Shown here: piece after piece, positions 42,640 to 55,699 of the stretch
Layout: the number at the start of each line of letters is the position of its first letter
How positions within the stretch are numbered: position 1 is the stretch's first letter
NCBI GenBank assembly: GCA_949710005.1
Contig: OX453275.1
Span: 30,611,218 to 30,675,217 of the forward strand
Length of the DNA stretch: 64,000 bases
DNA from: Ricordea florida
Taxonomy: Eukaryota > Cnidaria > Anthozoa > Corallimorpharia > Ricordeidae
Direction of reading: 5' to 3'
Translations under genes and position numbers: made by a program
The notes under the pieces: generated by a model
Database searches by the model: none
What the model was told of the DNA's origin: nothing
The model's input: the letters and a program-made list of their open reading frames with translations, nothing else

Positions 42640-44561
42640 ATGAAGTATCAGTAATTATGCGGGATGACGTAGTCAGCCAGCGTATAAAATTCAGTAGCGC
42701 ATTCCTTTCGTCTTCTTGGGAGTCACAAATTGCCTTGTTTTTTTAACTTTCCTGTATCCCGAAAAAATTGTGATTTTTTTTACTGTAACTTCAAATCACG
42801 TGCAAGTCAGGTTGGATTGCACCATGGATATCCATGATCGCACAATCAGCAAAAAAACATACATGTACTGCGTCAGCAATTTTAAACCAACACATCCCAC
42901 GTAAACGCCTTCAGGCGTCTTCTTGTTTGTAATTACTTCCACTTTGGAAAGCAGCTGTCAGCAACATGTCCATGTGACCTGCCCTCATAAGATGGGTGCA
43001 ACCTTTGGCCTAAAGAACTGCCAGCCTCCAGTTGATGGCATGAAGTATTGGGTCTTACAACAACAATTTGAAAACAGTCACCTTTTGAATGATTTGTCCG
43101 GGGAATTGACACACAATTTTCTGGGGAAGTAAGGGGGGGTGGTGGTCTACACATACCACATATTTTCCATAATGTACATCCAAATTCCAGCAGTATGTAG
43201 GATGTTCTGTGTTTGCCTGTAAAAATGCTGGAAAAATTCATCTTTTCACATTTCACCAGGTTCAATTTGTATCACTTTTGTAAATAATAACATGAAATAA
43301 TCACCAGAAAGAGTACTTCTAATCAGCTTTAATACTATATGTACATTATTCTTTTTACACAGCTTTTCAATTTTTGTCTTCTATGATGGATAAATACATG
43401 TAGAAAGAACTCTATATGCAGGGTGTAAACCTGGATCCTCCTACATGTAGAAACTTTCTACAGGCTCTAGATGACGTTCTTTAAAGAACTGGTGTTGTTG
43501 GTGCTTGACAGAGTCAGTTTTTGGAGTGAAAAATGAAGTAATAGATGCAGTGCCACGAGCTGAATCATTATGATCATCATCATCATCATCCCTGAAAGTG
43601 GTAAAACAAATAATGTTTTCATGAACTCTCTGACTCATTCAGTGCCTCAACCAGGGCTAAAAATTAACTCCAGTGCTTGGTGGCCAGTCAGCCAGTTTCC
43701 TTGAATTCTTAGTGGCCCATCCCAAAATGACGTACCTAGCCTTCAATCTTTTTTCCAGAGTCTTGTGGCAATTACAAAATCAAAATGGCATCTATAGGTT
43801 GTGAATGTGGATTGCTTGTGAAATCACTGTTAAAACGGCTCAGAATTTCCACTTCAGGACTAAAAATTCAGTAGTAAACTACATGTTGAGTTTTATTTTA
43901 ACTTTGTACTTCGCATAATTTACATTGCAACTTTTCGAAACTCTGTAGCATAGTTGCACCTCGGGCATCCAAACCTTAACTTTTGGTAGCCCTGGTCAGT
44001 TTTAACTCGCCAAAATTAACTGTCATAGGTGAAACTTTTGCATTGCATTCTGGTGGGAAAATGCGACTTGTTGTTCATGGTTAAAGGTTCCAGCCAAGTT
44101 TGATTAATGTTTCCCTCTCTAGCTACTAAAATAATATGACCTGATGTTTCCCCATTAAAACTGGTTTTTTTTCCTTTAAAAATATAATTTATAACCTCAG
44201 TCTACCCTTCCTTCCAAAATCAAAATGTTAACTGAGGAACCTAAAAGGCAGTGGAATGGCAGCTGAGTACTATAAAGTATATGATTTACATGTAAGAACC
44301 ATATTGAGATGTCTTGAAGGCACAGTTTACAGTTACCCTGGTTCTGCATTGAGTACTACAATAGTTCACCAGTTGTAATCATCTTGCACACATTTCCCTA
44401 CACTTCCTCTTACAAGATCTGATTGCTTTGTTTGACTCTTTACAGTAATAACACTAACATCAGGTGAGTTTTCAGGTTTTACAACTGTCCACACCAGGTG
44501 GGAAACATCTCTTCAAATCAAGCAGATTCATCATAAATTAAAGTGCAAGTGTGAACATTGC

Positions 44562-47500
44562 CTACCAATGTACTGGTACAGCCTTGGTGTCTAAAATATT
44601 GCTGCACGTTGACCAGCTAAACCGCACAAGTTGTGGAAAGCCAAACACTTTGTCAACAGAATCTGCTAACCATTTCTTGGTAACTGGATCTGCAATACGG
44701 CAACTTAGTAACATGGCAAGTTTAAATATTATTTCTTTTATGTACAGAGTGTATACCAGGGATTTATTTGGGGAAAAGGGAAAAATTGACTCTCGGGCAT
44801 TACTGTACATGTAAACCTGTTTTAACAATAGTGTACTAAGTCTCCTATCCTTTTAGTTAACTGAGGCCTCATTTAGTAATAAAGGCAATAATACTATCCA
44901 GGGTATAAGAAAAAAGTCATTCATAACAGTAGGAAGTATTAATTTTCCTGGGGTGTTCCTGCTGGTTCACAGGACTGCAGTTAAGGTCACTGGCTAGGGT
45001 CATAATTGAGATGTGTTACATGTATATTAGTGCTCTAAAGCATTTTCTTCAGTGACAGAGCTCAAATCTTGATCATATCTAACATGATCACAGGTCTTCA
45101 GTCAACAACCAAAAATAATAAGATTGTACAATAACAATACAATAATTGTTTTACCTGAAGGATATCCAGAGCCATGTTCTTTACTGAACTCAATATTTTC
45201 AGGAAACTTCCATTCCTTCAATACTCTGTCTCTGGCAACCTAAGAAATTGCAAACCAAATAAACATAACCTGCAAACTTGCTTAGTGCCTTCAAAAGTAT
45301 TGATCTAATAATACCAGATGACTGTCTGTATGTTAAAATGAGCTGCTATCTTCTGGTCAGAACAAATATCAAAATGTTAAGATTTGATGTGCAAGCTACT
45401 GTATGATTGACTTGATCACAATAATTTTATTTCTCTAACTTGGTTAATTAAGTGTCAGTAATTATAACATTATAATATTTTAAATATTATAATAAAAATA
45501 AGGAATAAAGTAATAGCATCTAAATAAGGAGGGAACTGATATTATGCAAATAGCAAAGGCTTATTTTGGGGACAACCCCCCAAAATACAATGGAGCACAG
45601 CATTGACAACAAGTTCTAGAATAAAAGTACTTTTTAAAAACCCTTTATAAGCCCCAATACCAATATTCATTTTCTCCCAACTGTTCTTATAAATTTGTTC
45701 TGTTACTAGTGAGAATTTGTTTAAAATAATATCAGTAAAACTCTTTTTTGTGATCATTTGTGTTATTCTCATATTAACCTGAGTGGTTGATGAACAGTAA
45801 ATATTGAAATGAGAAATTGGATGCTGGTCACTACCAGGACTTGAAGGGTTAAGAGCTAACCAGTATACCAGTCTTCAGTGTATTATGATCGATGTAATCA
45901 CTGTATCCTTGCGCTGTTTGCCTACTATCAGGAGACACACAAACAGCTCCTTGGGAGTCAATCCAAAGTTTTAATCTGCAGTTATCGTGATCTTACATGT
46001 TTAAAAAACGACATGAGAAGAGGGCAACAGGAGAGTTGTGCAATAATCATTATCATAATACAATCACCTCAAACAATTTATAGTTAACAGACTGCATGTA
46101 CAGTACAAGTTCAAATTGATCATTGATGTGTAGAAAAAGGAGAATGTGTAGGTTGATTGTTTTACCGAGTAGAAAGTGTAAAGTTCGGGTTTCCATCTCA
46201 CAAACAGTTAAACAAATCCGCTTAGCCACATCATTGCCGGCATTCATCATCTGTTATGCTAATTAAGTCCGTTTTCTATTACACAGTGGATAATAATTGC
46301 TGTGAGTCCATGTCTCATGGGGCTTTGGACATGGCCTTGGGGGCCTGGACACTACAGAAACCAACCAGCATACCTCTGTCAATTTCATAACAATATTTTA
46401 CTGATTTTTTAACTTATATCGCTAAGCACCTTCTTTCAAACACAGGTGTTTTTCACCACTCACTAACTGTTACATAATAGACAGTAAGTATATCAGCCAA
46501 TCAGAAGGCAATAATAAAGTAAGCAAATGCCAGTTGAAGAAATATCTATTTGGGAATATAAAGAAAGAAGGCATCACAAATTTTGCTACTTGAGGACTAT
46601 CACTAATAGCCAATCAGATTGCAGCATTTGCATTAGTCCACTAGTTAGGTGATACAAATGGCTGACAGTCTGCACTAGCTCAGCCAATCAAATATCTGCA
46701 TTTGCATCAATCCACAAGTAGATTTTTAGTAACACTTATTATAGCTCATGACTTCTCACCTTCGCACAAATACTTGCTGCACTAACAACAGGAAACTTGG
46801 CATCAGCTTTTGGTGCTACAGTGATCTTAATACCAGGAAATATCTTTTGCAGTTTGTCTTGATACTTTTCTGCTACACCCACAGTATCAACATAAACCTG
46901 GAATGGACACAATCCTAAATTTTACTTGACAGAAATCTGGCTAAATGGAATTTAGGCAAAATTAAAATCAAGCCAATGCTGGTCAGCGGTTACCACTTGT
47001 CCATATGTGGGGAGTTCCAGGGCCATAACCATGCTTTGCCAGCTTTCCCTTCACTTGCTGGTTGTTTGGCCCTCCCTCCTCTCCCTAGTAAGTATTCCAT
47101 GGTAAGTACTGTATAATTATTTCCACACAGTTTCCTCAGTGCTGTGTGACAGGTGCCAGAGGTGGGCTGTGGCTGGGTTGCCATAGAAACCTTGCCGCGA
47201 GAAGATTACCACTCTCCTCATTTGCTACCTTTTAAGGCACCTACCCTTCAATACTTCTATTGGTGAAGAGTTTAAGGACACTTTCCATTCAACAAAAATT
47301 CCAGTTTGAAATTTCGGAAATTCTACGTGTTCAATGGAATGGTGCATTTTGGTTGCACAGATCCTACCCAAGCCTCTGCTCGGTGCATTCTTCAGTTGAA
47401 TTTGGTAACAAAACAGTTCAAAGTGCACAAAATTATTTTACAAGCACTAGCTCATGCCGGATAAAGAAATTCTAAAAGGTACTGAAAACAGTTATCAAAT

Positions 47501-49634
47501 CATTATAAAGTTACCCACCTATTGTCGATGAGCAACTATGCATCAATAACACTTGTAAATCTGTGGATATGTTTTCACATTTGGAGCACTCGTATAAATC
47601 ACTGCATTCCGACATTTTGTCTTTGAAAGCAGGGTACAGAAGAGCGGTACTGGGAACAACAAATTTGTCAAATGGAAAGGGAAATTATGGTCCAACCAGT
47701 TGAAGTGGACCACCTTAAAAGTTGGACCAAACCTAAATGGTCCATTCCATTTGATGTACCAACCAAAATTACTGGCATTTTGGGTTGAATGGAAAGTACC
47801 CTAAGAGTGCAATAAAATGCAGAAAAAAACAACACAACTAAATTTGTAATCGTAAGAGATTTCCATTGTTGATTAAGCAGAAGTAACTCTTATAGCTCAC
47901 CTCATGCACGTTAATGTTGTTAGCCAACAAAAGGTTGATCAGTCCTATGGCTGTATCGTGTGACACTTCATTAAGGCTGTACTTTGTCCTGGTTACAATT
48001 CATTATGTACAAGTACCAATGAGCTCCTCTTAGAATAAAGCTTCAAGTAATATACCAAACACGAGAAAGTATTTTATGAAAGATTGAACACTCAGAAGGA
48101 AGATGAAAATATGATGCACAGGAAAGTATTTTGCCTGGAATTCCAAGTGTTTGATAGGCAGTCAAACACATATATCTAGTCTTTGCAGGATGTCCATCAC
48201 CAGGAGCATTCCTATGTGTTGGGTGGCATCCCCAGCACAGTAGCAGATGTCATTACTTTTAGAACTTGTATTTCCTGCAAAACATTTTTGACCAATCCGT
48301 TGCTAACTTCCACCATTATAAAAGTGACAATAGAAATTTGCATCGAGAAATGAACATGTACGTAGCGCAATTTCACTGGTCATTGTAATAATATATTTGT
48401 TTTCTTTGCTGCCAAATAGAAGTTAAAAGTAGCGCCATCTACTACTGTGCTGGGGCAAAGGGCTAATATGGGAGAGGAACACTCCTGGTGATAGGCTCGG
48501 TGTGGTTTTTGATATGGTTTTGCAAAAGAAATAATGTAGGAGGAGAGATTAAAGATGCAAATGCAAACTGTTTTTGATCTGATGATAGCCAAACATGTCA
48601 CACTGCTGTTTTTCCTTTGTCACTTTTTTATCCATCATAAATGGTTTCGAAAGTTAAACAGTGCAACATTTGTATCTGTGGCCTTATTTGTATCAGAGGT
48701 TTATTTTCTTTGTTTCCCCAAAGCTGCCAGCTAAGTGGGAACAAATGAGAGGTCCCTGCTAGTCGGAAAAAAACAAATTTCTTGATGCAGTTATTTTACT
48801 TCAAAGATATTTGATGCATATTCCTGATAAGAGAAATGCTAGATCATTTGCACCCAGTTAATACACTTTCTAACAATTGTAAATTTTTGCGAGAGTCATC
48901 ATAGTTAGTAGAGAGGGCTAACTATGGTGTCATTACAGCTCCACCCCCACTCTCCCCTCCCCACTCAAAATACAAGTACTCTGCAGAGGTGCACCAGCAC
49001 ATACCTCCTGAGCATGGTTTTGGACAGATAGTTTGGTGACAAGATTTCTATCGCCCATCCCATGAAATCGTTGTTTTCGTCGATTATCTTAAATAGATCT
49101 TCTCGCTGTTCCTCGGTTAACGTCTTAGAATCTGAAAAGTCGAGGAACGAGGCGTATTACAACGGACTATATTGCTATTCATCAGTATGTAAATAAAGCG
49201 GCCGAGTATTTTGTATCTAGACTCTCAAAAAATGTATTTTTGAAGCAATGAATAACTACAAACAGGCCCTCAAACCGACGTAATAAATGTCGTTTTAATA
49301 GTGTTTGGAGTTTTCGTCAGTAAACATAATTGTCTACCTGCCAGTCCAAGGTTTTCTACAGTCTCGGCCTTTGACAATGGAAAATAACAAATTCCATATA
49401 CCATTGGTCCTGCAATTCAAGGAAAACACAAACTTGTGCTGTGTCTAAATCTCCGCCAAATAAATAAAGAGAATGTGACTTAGTCGACCTCTTACCCAAA
49501 ACAGGCCCACGGCCAGCCTCGTCAATCCCTACACAACACGGTTCTGATGTTGTAACTTCTGGAATTTCGGACTTTACAGTAAAGTTACGTGAATTATCTT
49601 TAAACAAGTTTAACTCCATCTTGAAAGCCACCAT
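44562..49634 (-). CDS. RNASEH2A: Ribonuclease H2 subunit A
   Basis: Seven minus-strand exons: 49496-49634, 49338-49409, 49005-49131, about 47901-47988, 46760-46897, 45155-45239, 44562-44689, joined in phase to about 258 residues. Catalytic subunit of RNase H2, which cuts RNA in RNA-DNA hybrids and single ribonucleotides in DNA in the nucleus. Seen: [14 protein letters not shown] with the first catalytic Asp-Glu pair (exon 1), DSKTL (exon 3), [10 protein letters not shown] (exon 4), YVDTVG (second Asp) and [15 protein letters not shown] (third Asp) over exons 5-6, GSGYPSD and [13 protein letters not shown] at the end. It is somewhat shorter than the human protein (299) at the C-terminus. Start is MVAFKMEL; a MEL start at 49619 is also possible. 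Head-to-head with the gene at 49898. Confidence 0.93.
45639..45852. mobile_element. TTAA-type MITE, copy 3
   Basis: Same family as 22816-23013 and 42453-42639. Left end AACCCTTTATAAGCCCC is diverged; right end GAAGGGTTAA keeps the target. Inside the largest intron-6 side of RNASEH2A. Confidence 0.72.
47274..47803. mobile_element. Probable non-autonomous DNA transposon in an RNASEH2A intron
   Basis: Imperfect terminal inverted repeats share ACTTTCCATTCAAC / GTTGAATGGAAAGT about 530 bp apart, with further weak inverted similarity inside (GGAATGG / CCATTCC). No transposase frame. Confidence 0.5.
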
Positions 49635-49897
49635 AAATTCGCGCCAATTTTGGAGTCGATACTCTTTCGAATCAGTCCATGTACGAGTTCTTAGCGAATA
49701 TGAGCGAACAGTTATTGATGGATACGATTACTATACGACTATAAACCGATTACACCGGAAGTTTACAGTGAACGCGCGCGATTTTATATAAGCAACGGCG
49801 ACCGAATTTTGATGCGCACATAATGAAGGATCCTTTTTAGGGTAAAATCTGGATTTAGGTGTGTTACACAAAGTATAGTTAGGTAAAGACTGATAAA
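49635..49897. promoter_or_regulatory. Divergent promoter between RNASEH2A and an unknown gene
   Basis: Only 263 bp separate the two start codons. The centre is richer in CG dinucleotides (GAACGCGCGCG near 49770) than the surroundings, as in many bidirectional promoters. No clear TATA box. Confidence 0.55.
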
Positions 49898-52800
49898 ATG
49901 ATGAACATCAAGTCTTGCGAGGAGTCAGTTTTGCTCTTGTTTGAAAGTTATCATCAAGCAAAACCAACAGTCCACGAAGCCATGAAAGATGCCCAAAAAC
50001 TAGAGAAAGTTATCCTATCGACATGTTCTCGTGTTCCCGTAAATATTGAATGCAATTGGGTGACTGCAATCGCAAATCATCCTTGTTTTGTGCCTGAGAA
50101 TGCTTTAAACGCTGAAGTTCAAGTGAATTCTTTGCTACCCTATCGGTCATCTCCTTCCTGTTGGGTGAAATCATTGTCGTGCAGTTTATTGCGAGTTTTT
50201 ACCGCGGGACTGGATCACGCAGGTCAACATATTGCCACACAAGGTAACTGCCGTATATGCTGTTTTGATTTTTGCTGATGTTTTTACTGGTTGTGATGAC
50301 AGGGCTCGTATATTAGATTTTATTACTTGAAGATGAATTATGTGGTGGTACGATTTACTGGCTAATGGTCAAGGCGGAATGATTTCCGCACAGGTCCCTA
50401 CTTCATTATGCATGCTGTAGCCGTACAAGAAATGTTTACACGCGCACTTCCCAAGACAATTCAACTACAGCATGCATAATGAAGTAGGGACCTGTGAGGA
50501 AATCTTACCGGTCAAGGCTCCTAGACTGACGACTGTCCTTATCCCTAGCCTCCCCTTCCCCCACCAAATCAAATGGCCTATCCTACCAAGTGTGGTATGG
50601 TATTTATTTTCGCGGTCCCTCTTGCCTTAGGGACGGACCATTTTATTTTTGAGAGGACGGTCGGGGTTGGGCAATTACCAAAAAAAATTCCTGCACAGCA
50701 AAAGTACAGAAAAAAAAATTGATGCATAGTGGGCCAAGGGAAAAAAAGATGCTAAAACGGCCAAGGTGCTAAAAGAATTCTCACACAGCCCAGAGGGAAA
50801 AAAAATTCTTGACATGACAAAATTGCCCAATCCCCCTCCCTCAAAAATAAAATGGTCCATCCCTAAGGCCTGTAGCTACTTGTGAGGGTGAATGTGAAAG
50901 TACTTTAATTGTTTACTCCACAGCAGGTAAACCCACAAACATTTTATTGCACCTGACATTAGAAACAGTGGTTTAAGACACAAATTTTTGCAAACATTGC
51001 TAACTTTTCTCTTTAATTTTTAATACTTGATTCTTTAAGTGACAATAATATGCAAGAATCTTCAGACCACCCTTGAAGAATCTCTCAGAGTGAAGGATTC
51101 TAGGTAAGCATAATTTCCAAGAGATAAGTTAGAAACAAGTGTTCATTGGGAAGTGTTTGTTGACATGTTGATCAAGCACAGGCTGATATGTTGACTAAGT
51201 AGTAATAATAACAAAGATATTTTAACAGGTAGACCACATTGCAAATGTGGTTTTCAGTGGGGTCCTGCCTGGAATAATTATTACAAGTACACTACACGTA
51301 CCTTTGAAAATAGCAAAAGTTACAAATTACTTGAAATGAACAGAAGACTATTTAATTACGAAATACTTTTAATACTTTTTGTAAAGGAAAGAATGTCAGA
51401 AATACTTTTAACGTCTTTGAATAAGGTGTTCCAGTCATTTGCAGCTTGATGAACAGTCAGTTGACATTGGGGATGCATCAAATTGAACATATCCCTTTGT
51501 TACCACCTATTCATGTATACATGCATGAAGAGGGTGTTTCTATTCAAAGCCAAACCAGCTAAGAGCTCATAACATGTTTTATAAATGCATTGCTCGAAAT
51601 TAGACAAATATCCAGGTTGTCCTTATGGCAAATGCCGGACAACCTGGCCTCTGACTTTGGTTGCCCTGCTAAGGACTTGGTTGCCCTTGACATGTTCTAT
51701 GATTTTTGCCTAGTTATGGGGTTTGACCAGAGAAGTAATACCCCTATCAGTATGCCTCTGTTTTCATAGTTCTCGAAGTGCTGCGAGTAATAAATATTTG
51801 GAGGAGGTCTGGGTTTGAAGACAAAACGACAAGCTTATACCGTTGCTTATTGAATCGAACGAACGGCGTTCAATTAACGGCTACAACCGTCCATTTCCTT
51901 TGTTTTACGAATTGTCATGGATCCTCATCCATCTATCAGTATCAGGAGATAAACCTCGCATTTAGAGCTGTTTCGTGTCTCAAGTTTATAGCTTCTGTTC
52001 TTTATTCTGTTAAGCATCACAGTAATGTAAGTACTTCAATTTTTTCCTGGGTTGTCCGACGAATTCTTCTCAGGCAACTAGCCCTTTATTTTTCCTAAAA
52101 AATGGTTGCCCGAACAAAGTTTTTGTTGTCTCGGGCAACCGGGCAACCGCTAATTTCGAGCACTGTAAATGCTGCTTTTTCAGCAGAAATGAAAGCCAAA
52201 GCATGCTTCAAAGGTCACTGTCAATCACACAGCGTCTAATCCGTCAGCTTTTGTCATACTCTTCTAATGAGCCACCATCCATTATTTATATAAATGAGTA
52301 CAGTATACAGTTGTGACATTGTAGCAGTTAACCTAATGGGAATGTTTTCCTTTCTGACAGACTTAATTTATGCCATGTTATTGCCTGCTCTTCACTTTGT
52401 TCAATTGCAACATCCTGGGCAGCACTTCTTCCTCTCCATTCTATTAAGTTTGTTATGCTAACTTTGCAAACAGTCATGAACGTCCTTTGCAAGCCTGATG
52501 AAAGCTCAAGTACATTTCTCTTCCAGGTAACTACCACTTAGAATCTATGTATTTGTACAATGATTCCTGGAATAATGCCTTTTTGGATAAATAATAAATT
52601 GTTATCTCTTTTGCATGGCCTATTTTCAGTCACCGGTGTTCTTTTGTTATTGTTATTATTGTTACTATTATTATTGTTATTGTTATTATTATTGAAAAAG
52701 GTGTTAGATTAAGCATTTCAATGTTACTGTTTCAGGTAGCATTAGATGGTCTTGGACGCATTTTCAAAACATCCACAGCGTGGAATATTCTGTCCCAAGC

Positions 52801-54843
52801 AGAAAGACAACATGTGATTACTGAATATCTAAACATTATGCACCAAAACAGCAGCACTAGTGATGAGACAACACTAGCAAGAATGCTTGAAGTTATAGAT
52901 TCTTCTGAAATACTGCAAACAATTCTCAGCTTGTCGGAGAAGGATTTGGCTGGAAGATTGATCCTGCATTTAATTGACTGTCTGACACCACTTGCATCAC
53001 CAGTTGGTAAGTCATATTTCTGCCAATTGTTTTAATCATGGTAACGACAAAGGAAGTGGAGACATGGTAGTGTAGTGGTTAGCATGTCCGACTTTTGAGT
53101 AGTAGGTCCAGAGTTCAAACTCTTGTGATGGCACTGTGTTGTTTCCTTAGACGAGAAACTTAACTCCACATAATTTGTCTCTCCACCCAGATGTATAAAT
53201 TATTACCATCAACATAATACTGGGGGTAACCCTTAATTGGACTAACATCCCATCCAGGTGGGAAGTAACAATACTCCCAGGTGCTTCATGCTAACAAAAA
53301 CCGGGATAAGCTCCGGCCATGTGGGCTGTAAGGGTTGTGTGCACCTTTATCTAACAATCAAGGAAAGTCAGCTATCTTTGAAAGTATTGTGGGGATAGTT
53401 TCTAAAGAAACTGGTGCTGCGTCGGTGGGAAATTGAAACACAAGAAATTGGATAAATCAAACGAGTTGATTAAGTAAGTTATACCACCGTAAGGTGAATG
53501 GGAGGTGCTGACGTTTCGAGCGTTAGCCCTTCGCTCCAACGAAGGGCTAACGCTCGAAACATCATTTGAAAGTATTGTGGGGATAGTTTCTAAAGAAACT
53601 GGTGCTGCGTCGGTGGGAAATTGAAACACAAGAAATTGGATAAATCAAACGAGTTGATTAAGTAAGTTATACCACCGTAAGGTGAATGGGAGGTGCTGAC
53701 GTTTCGAGCGTTAGCCCTTCGCTCCAACGAAGGGCTAACGCTCGAAACATCAGCACCTCCCATTCACCTTACGGTGGTATAACTTACTTAATCAACTCGT
53801 TTGATTTATCCAATTTCTTGTATCTTTGAAAGTACCTGCCTCGCTCATGTGGTGGTAACGCACACCCTTTTTATAAAGTAGAGTTGGACCTCGCAAATAC
53901 ATGATGTGCCACTAAGTTAGAGTTCTTCAGTCCTAGAAGTGGAAAATTTGTATATAATTTATATTTAAATTATGTATAAATTTTCTACTTGAGTGAGGGA
54001 GACACTTTCAAAGATAGTTGACTTTCCTTGATTGTTAGATAAAGGTGCACACAACCATTACAGCCCACATGGCTGGAGCTTATGTGAATGATATAAATAT
54101 ATAATATTATTAAAATAATTATAATAAATTATATAAGTAATTTGCCCAGAAAAAAAAAAGAGAAAAAAAAAGCAGAATAAATTAGGCTTGGATTTATTGT
54201 GATACATTTGCTCAGTCAGGATTCATTTAAGAGTAACAAAGAATTTACAACCATTCCTAAAGCAGCTCTGAATTTACACTGCAGAAATGCAACATGGTGA
54301 ACACTACAAAATATAATTAACAATTATTTGCCGAAGGCGAAGTGATTCACGGTGAATATTCACCGAGACAAAGTCGAGGTGAATATTATCCGAGAATCAC
54401 TGAGCCTGAGGCGAATAATTGTTTTAGTGTAAATGCACAGGTAATTATTTCAAAAAAGAAAAGAAAAGCATTGTACAACATGAAAAAAATTTATTTCATC
54501 AAAAGCGCGTGAACGACTGGCAGCCATTTTGTTCGTCGAGGTGATTATCGGCTGATAATCCAAGATAGTGAACCAATCAGAGCGCGCGATTTTGTATAAT
54601 CACCTGAGTATTTACACTAATTTTTATTATTCTCTAGAAACCCCAAGCTTGGTTGTGAGATGGAAATCATTGAGTGTGATTTATAATCTGCTACAGCTTG
54701 AGGAATATCAAGATCCACAGTATATTAAACCTTTATTGGACAAGGGTTGTCTTGATTCTGAGCAAGTTAGTGGGCTTGGTAATTTAATTAGGAAGACATT
54801 CAAAGAATACTTAAGAGAAGTAAATCATGTCAATACCAAATAA
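49898..54843 (+). CDS. Unidentified alpha-helical protein, five exons
   Basis: Exons 49898-50243, 51040-51103, 52361-52526, 52736-53006, 54638-54843 join in phase to 350 residues. The small second exon was inferred because it supplies the phase that exon 3 needs and has good splice sites. The protein is Leu-rich and helical (for example FVMLTLQTVMNVLCK, LAGRLILHLIDCL, VRWKSLSVIYNLLQLEEY), like HEAT/ARM-type helical proteins; no signal peptide, membrane segment or catalytic motif. I do not recognise the family. Pairing with RNASEH2A in a divergent promoter may hint at a genome-maintenance role, but this is weak. Confidence 0.75.
50381..50504. repeat. Foldback MITE
   Basis: Arms of about 40 bp: GATTTCCGCACAGGTCCC... 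and ...GGGACCTGTGAGGAAATC, with ATTATGCATGCTGTAG / CTACAGCATGCATAAT. In intron 1 of the unidentified gene. Confidence 0.85.
50624..50869. mobile_element. MITE with imperfect inverted ends
   Basis: GCCTTAGGGACGGACCATTT at the left and AAATGGTCCATCCCTAAGGC at the right, about 50 bp of inverted similarity each; A-rich centre. No frame. Confidence 0.78.
51588..52165. mobile_element. Non-autonomous DNA transposon, 578 bp, TSD TAAATG
   Basis: TAAATG lies directly outside both ends (51582-51587 and 52166-52171). Ends are CATTGCTCGAAATTAG and CTAATTTCGAGCACTG. Interior rich in GGTTGCC/GGCAACC. Could be hAT-like, but hAT normally gives 8 bp. Confidence 0.75.
52638..52694. repeat. TTATTG-type microsatellite
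   Basis: Imperfect run of TTATTG/TTATTA units directly upstream of exon 4 of the unidentified gene. Confidence 0.75.
53051..53345 (+). mobile_element. tRNA-derived SINE
   Basis: A tRNA-like head carries a box A (TAGTGTAGTGGTTAGCATG near 53068) and a box B (GAGTTCAAACTC near 53110). The body continues with CCACCCAGATGTATAAAT, GGGGTAACCC and AACATCCCATCCAGG, a layout I associate with the metazoan MetaSINE-type core (tentative). The tail runs into the composite at 53309-54086. Confidence 0.72.
53309..54086. repeat. Nested composite: inverted SINE-tail arms around a duplicated hairpin repeat
   Basis: Outer arms (53309-53385 and 54007-54086) are inverted copies ending in AAGTCA-CTATCTTTGAAAG. 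Inside, a unit of about 190 bp occurs twice in tandem (53380-53568 and 53569-53757). Each unit has a near-perfect hairpin GTTTCGAGCGTTAGCCCTTC / GAAGGGCTAACGCTCGAAAC. An inverted partial copy (53753-53816) follows. Non-coding. Confidence 0.85.
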
Positions 54844-55692
54844 ACAAATAAACAGGCTGGGATGAAATGGAGTTACAGCTTCCATTAAAACCATTTCATT
54901 GCCTTGCACTTTTTCTGATTATATTTTTTTGATCTTTTAGGTTTTTGTGATTGTGGAACTGTGATTGGTTTATTTTAATTCACACCAAGCGTTTTGAGAA
55001 ACAAGTCGCAGGGACTTTGTCGCAAAGATTCAAACCAGTTTGAGTTCGTGGGACTAGTCGCAGGGACCAGAATTTGGTCCCTGCGACTAGATTTTGTGGC
55101 AAAAATGGCTAGTTCACACGATGGGACGTGTTCCCGCGATATGTTGCAAGGACTAGTCCCCTCGTGTGTGCTGACCTTTAATGTGGAGAGACGGAAGTGT
55201 AGTGAATAGCGGATTTCAGATCACCCCCCACCCCACCCCTTTACGTATCCTCCCACACAGATGTTTTCAGGGGCTCGTCATTCGTTCCTGGCCCTGTTCC
55301 TCCTTCGTGGGGCAGGAACGAATGACGTAAGGACCTCTGCGTGGGAGGTTACCCTTTACGCAAATAGCGTGCGGCGATGTCTTTGAGTGCGAAAAAAAGT
55401 ACGGCTTTTTTTATTATTCGTCCATTATGTTTCTAATTTACAAACGTTGTCATATATGTGTTACAAACATTATATAATGGCTGGAGATCTTAGCAAGCTC
55501 TATTGGGCTTATATAAGAAGATCCCCGTAAGACAGAGGATAACCTTTATTTGGTCGGGCGGCCTCCTCGAAACTCTCAGGTTTACTCGACTCTCAGAAAA
55601 CTATTCGCTTCTCGGAACAGATAACATATATCTCAAGTACTAACCAGATATCTCCAGGAAACCAATAAGACTTGAAACATGTCACACGCATC
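54844..55692. other. Intergenic stretch
   Basis: Contains two copies of GCAGGGAC-type phrases and an inverted pair CATTCGTTCCTG / CAGGAACGAATG (55279-55325) but no recognisable gene. Confidence 0.4.
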
Positions 55693-55699
55693 CACAGCT

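Larger units (their letters stand above)
40857..44561. other. Intergenic stretch with two MITEs and homopolymers
   Basis: Contains the foldback copy at 41774-41881, a T-run followed by a G-run (about 42158-42191), and the TTAA MITE at 42453-42639. No exon could be recognised between transporter B and RNASEH2A. Confidence 0.5.

Noticed and set aside
42923-43132. Small frame that looks Cys/Gln-rich
   Set aside because: No family match and no splice partners; treated as chance.
53060-53130. A functional tRNA gene
   Set aside because: Box A and box B are present but the flanks do not fold into a full cloverleaf by eye and the sequence continues as a SINE body.
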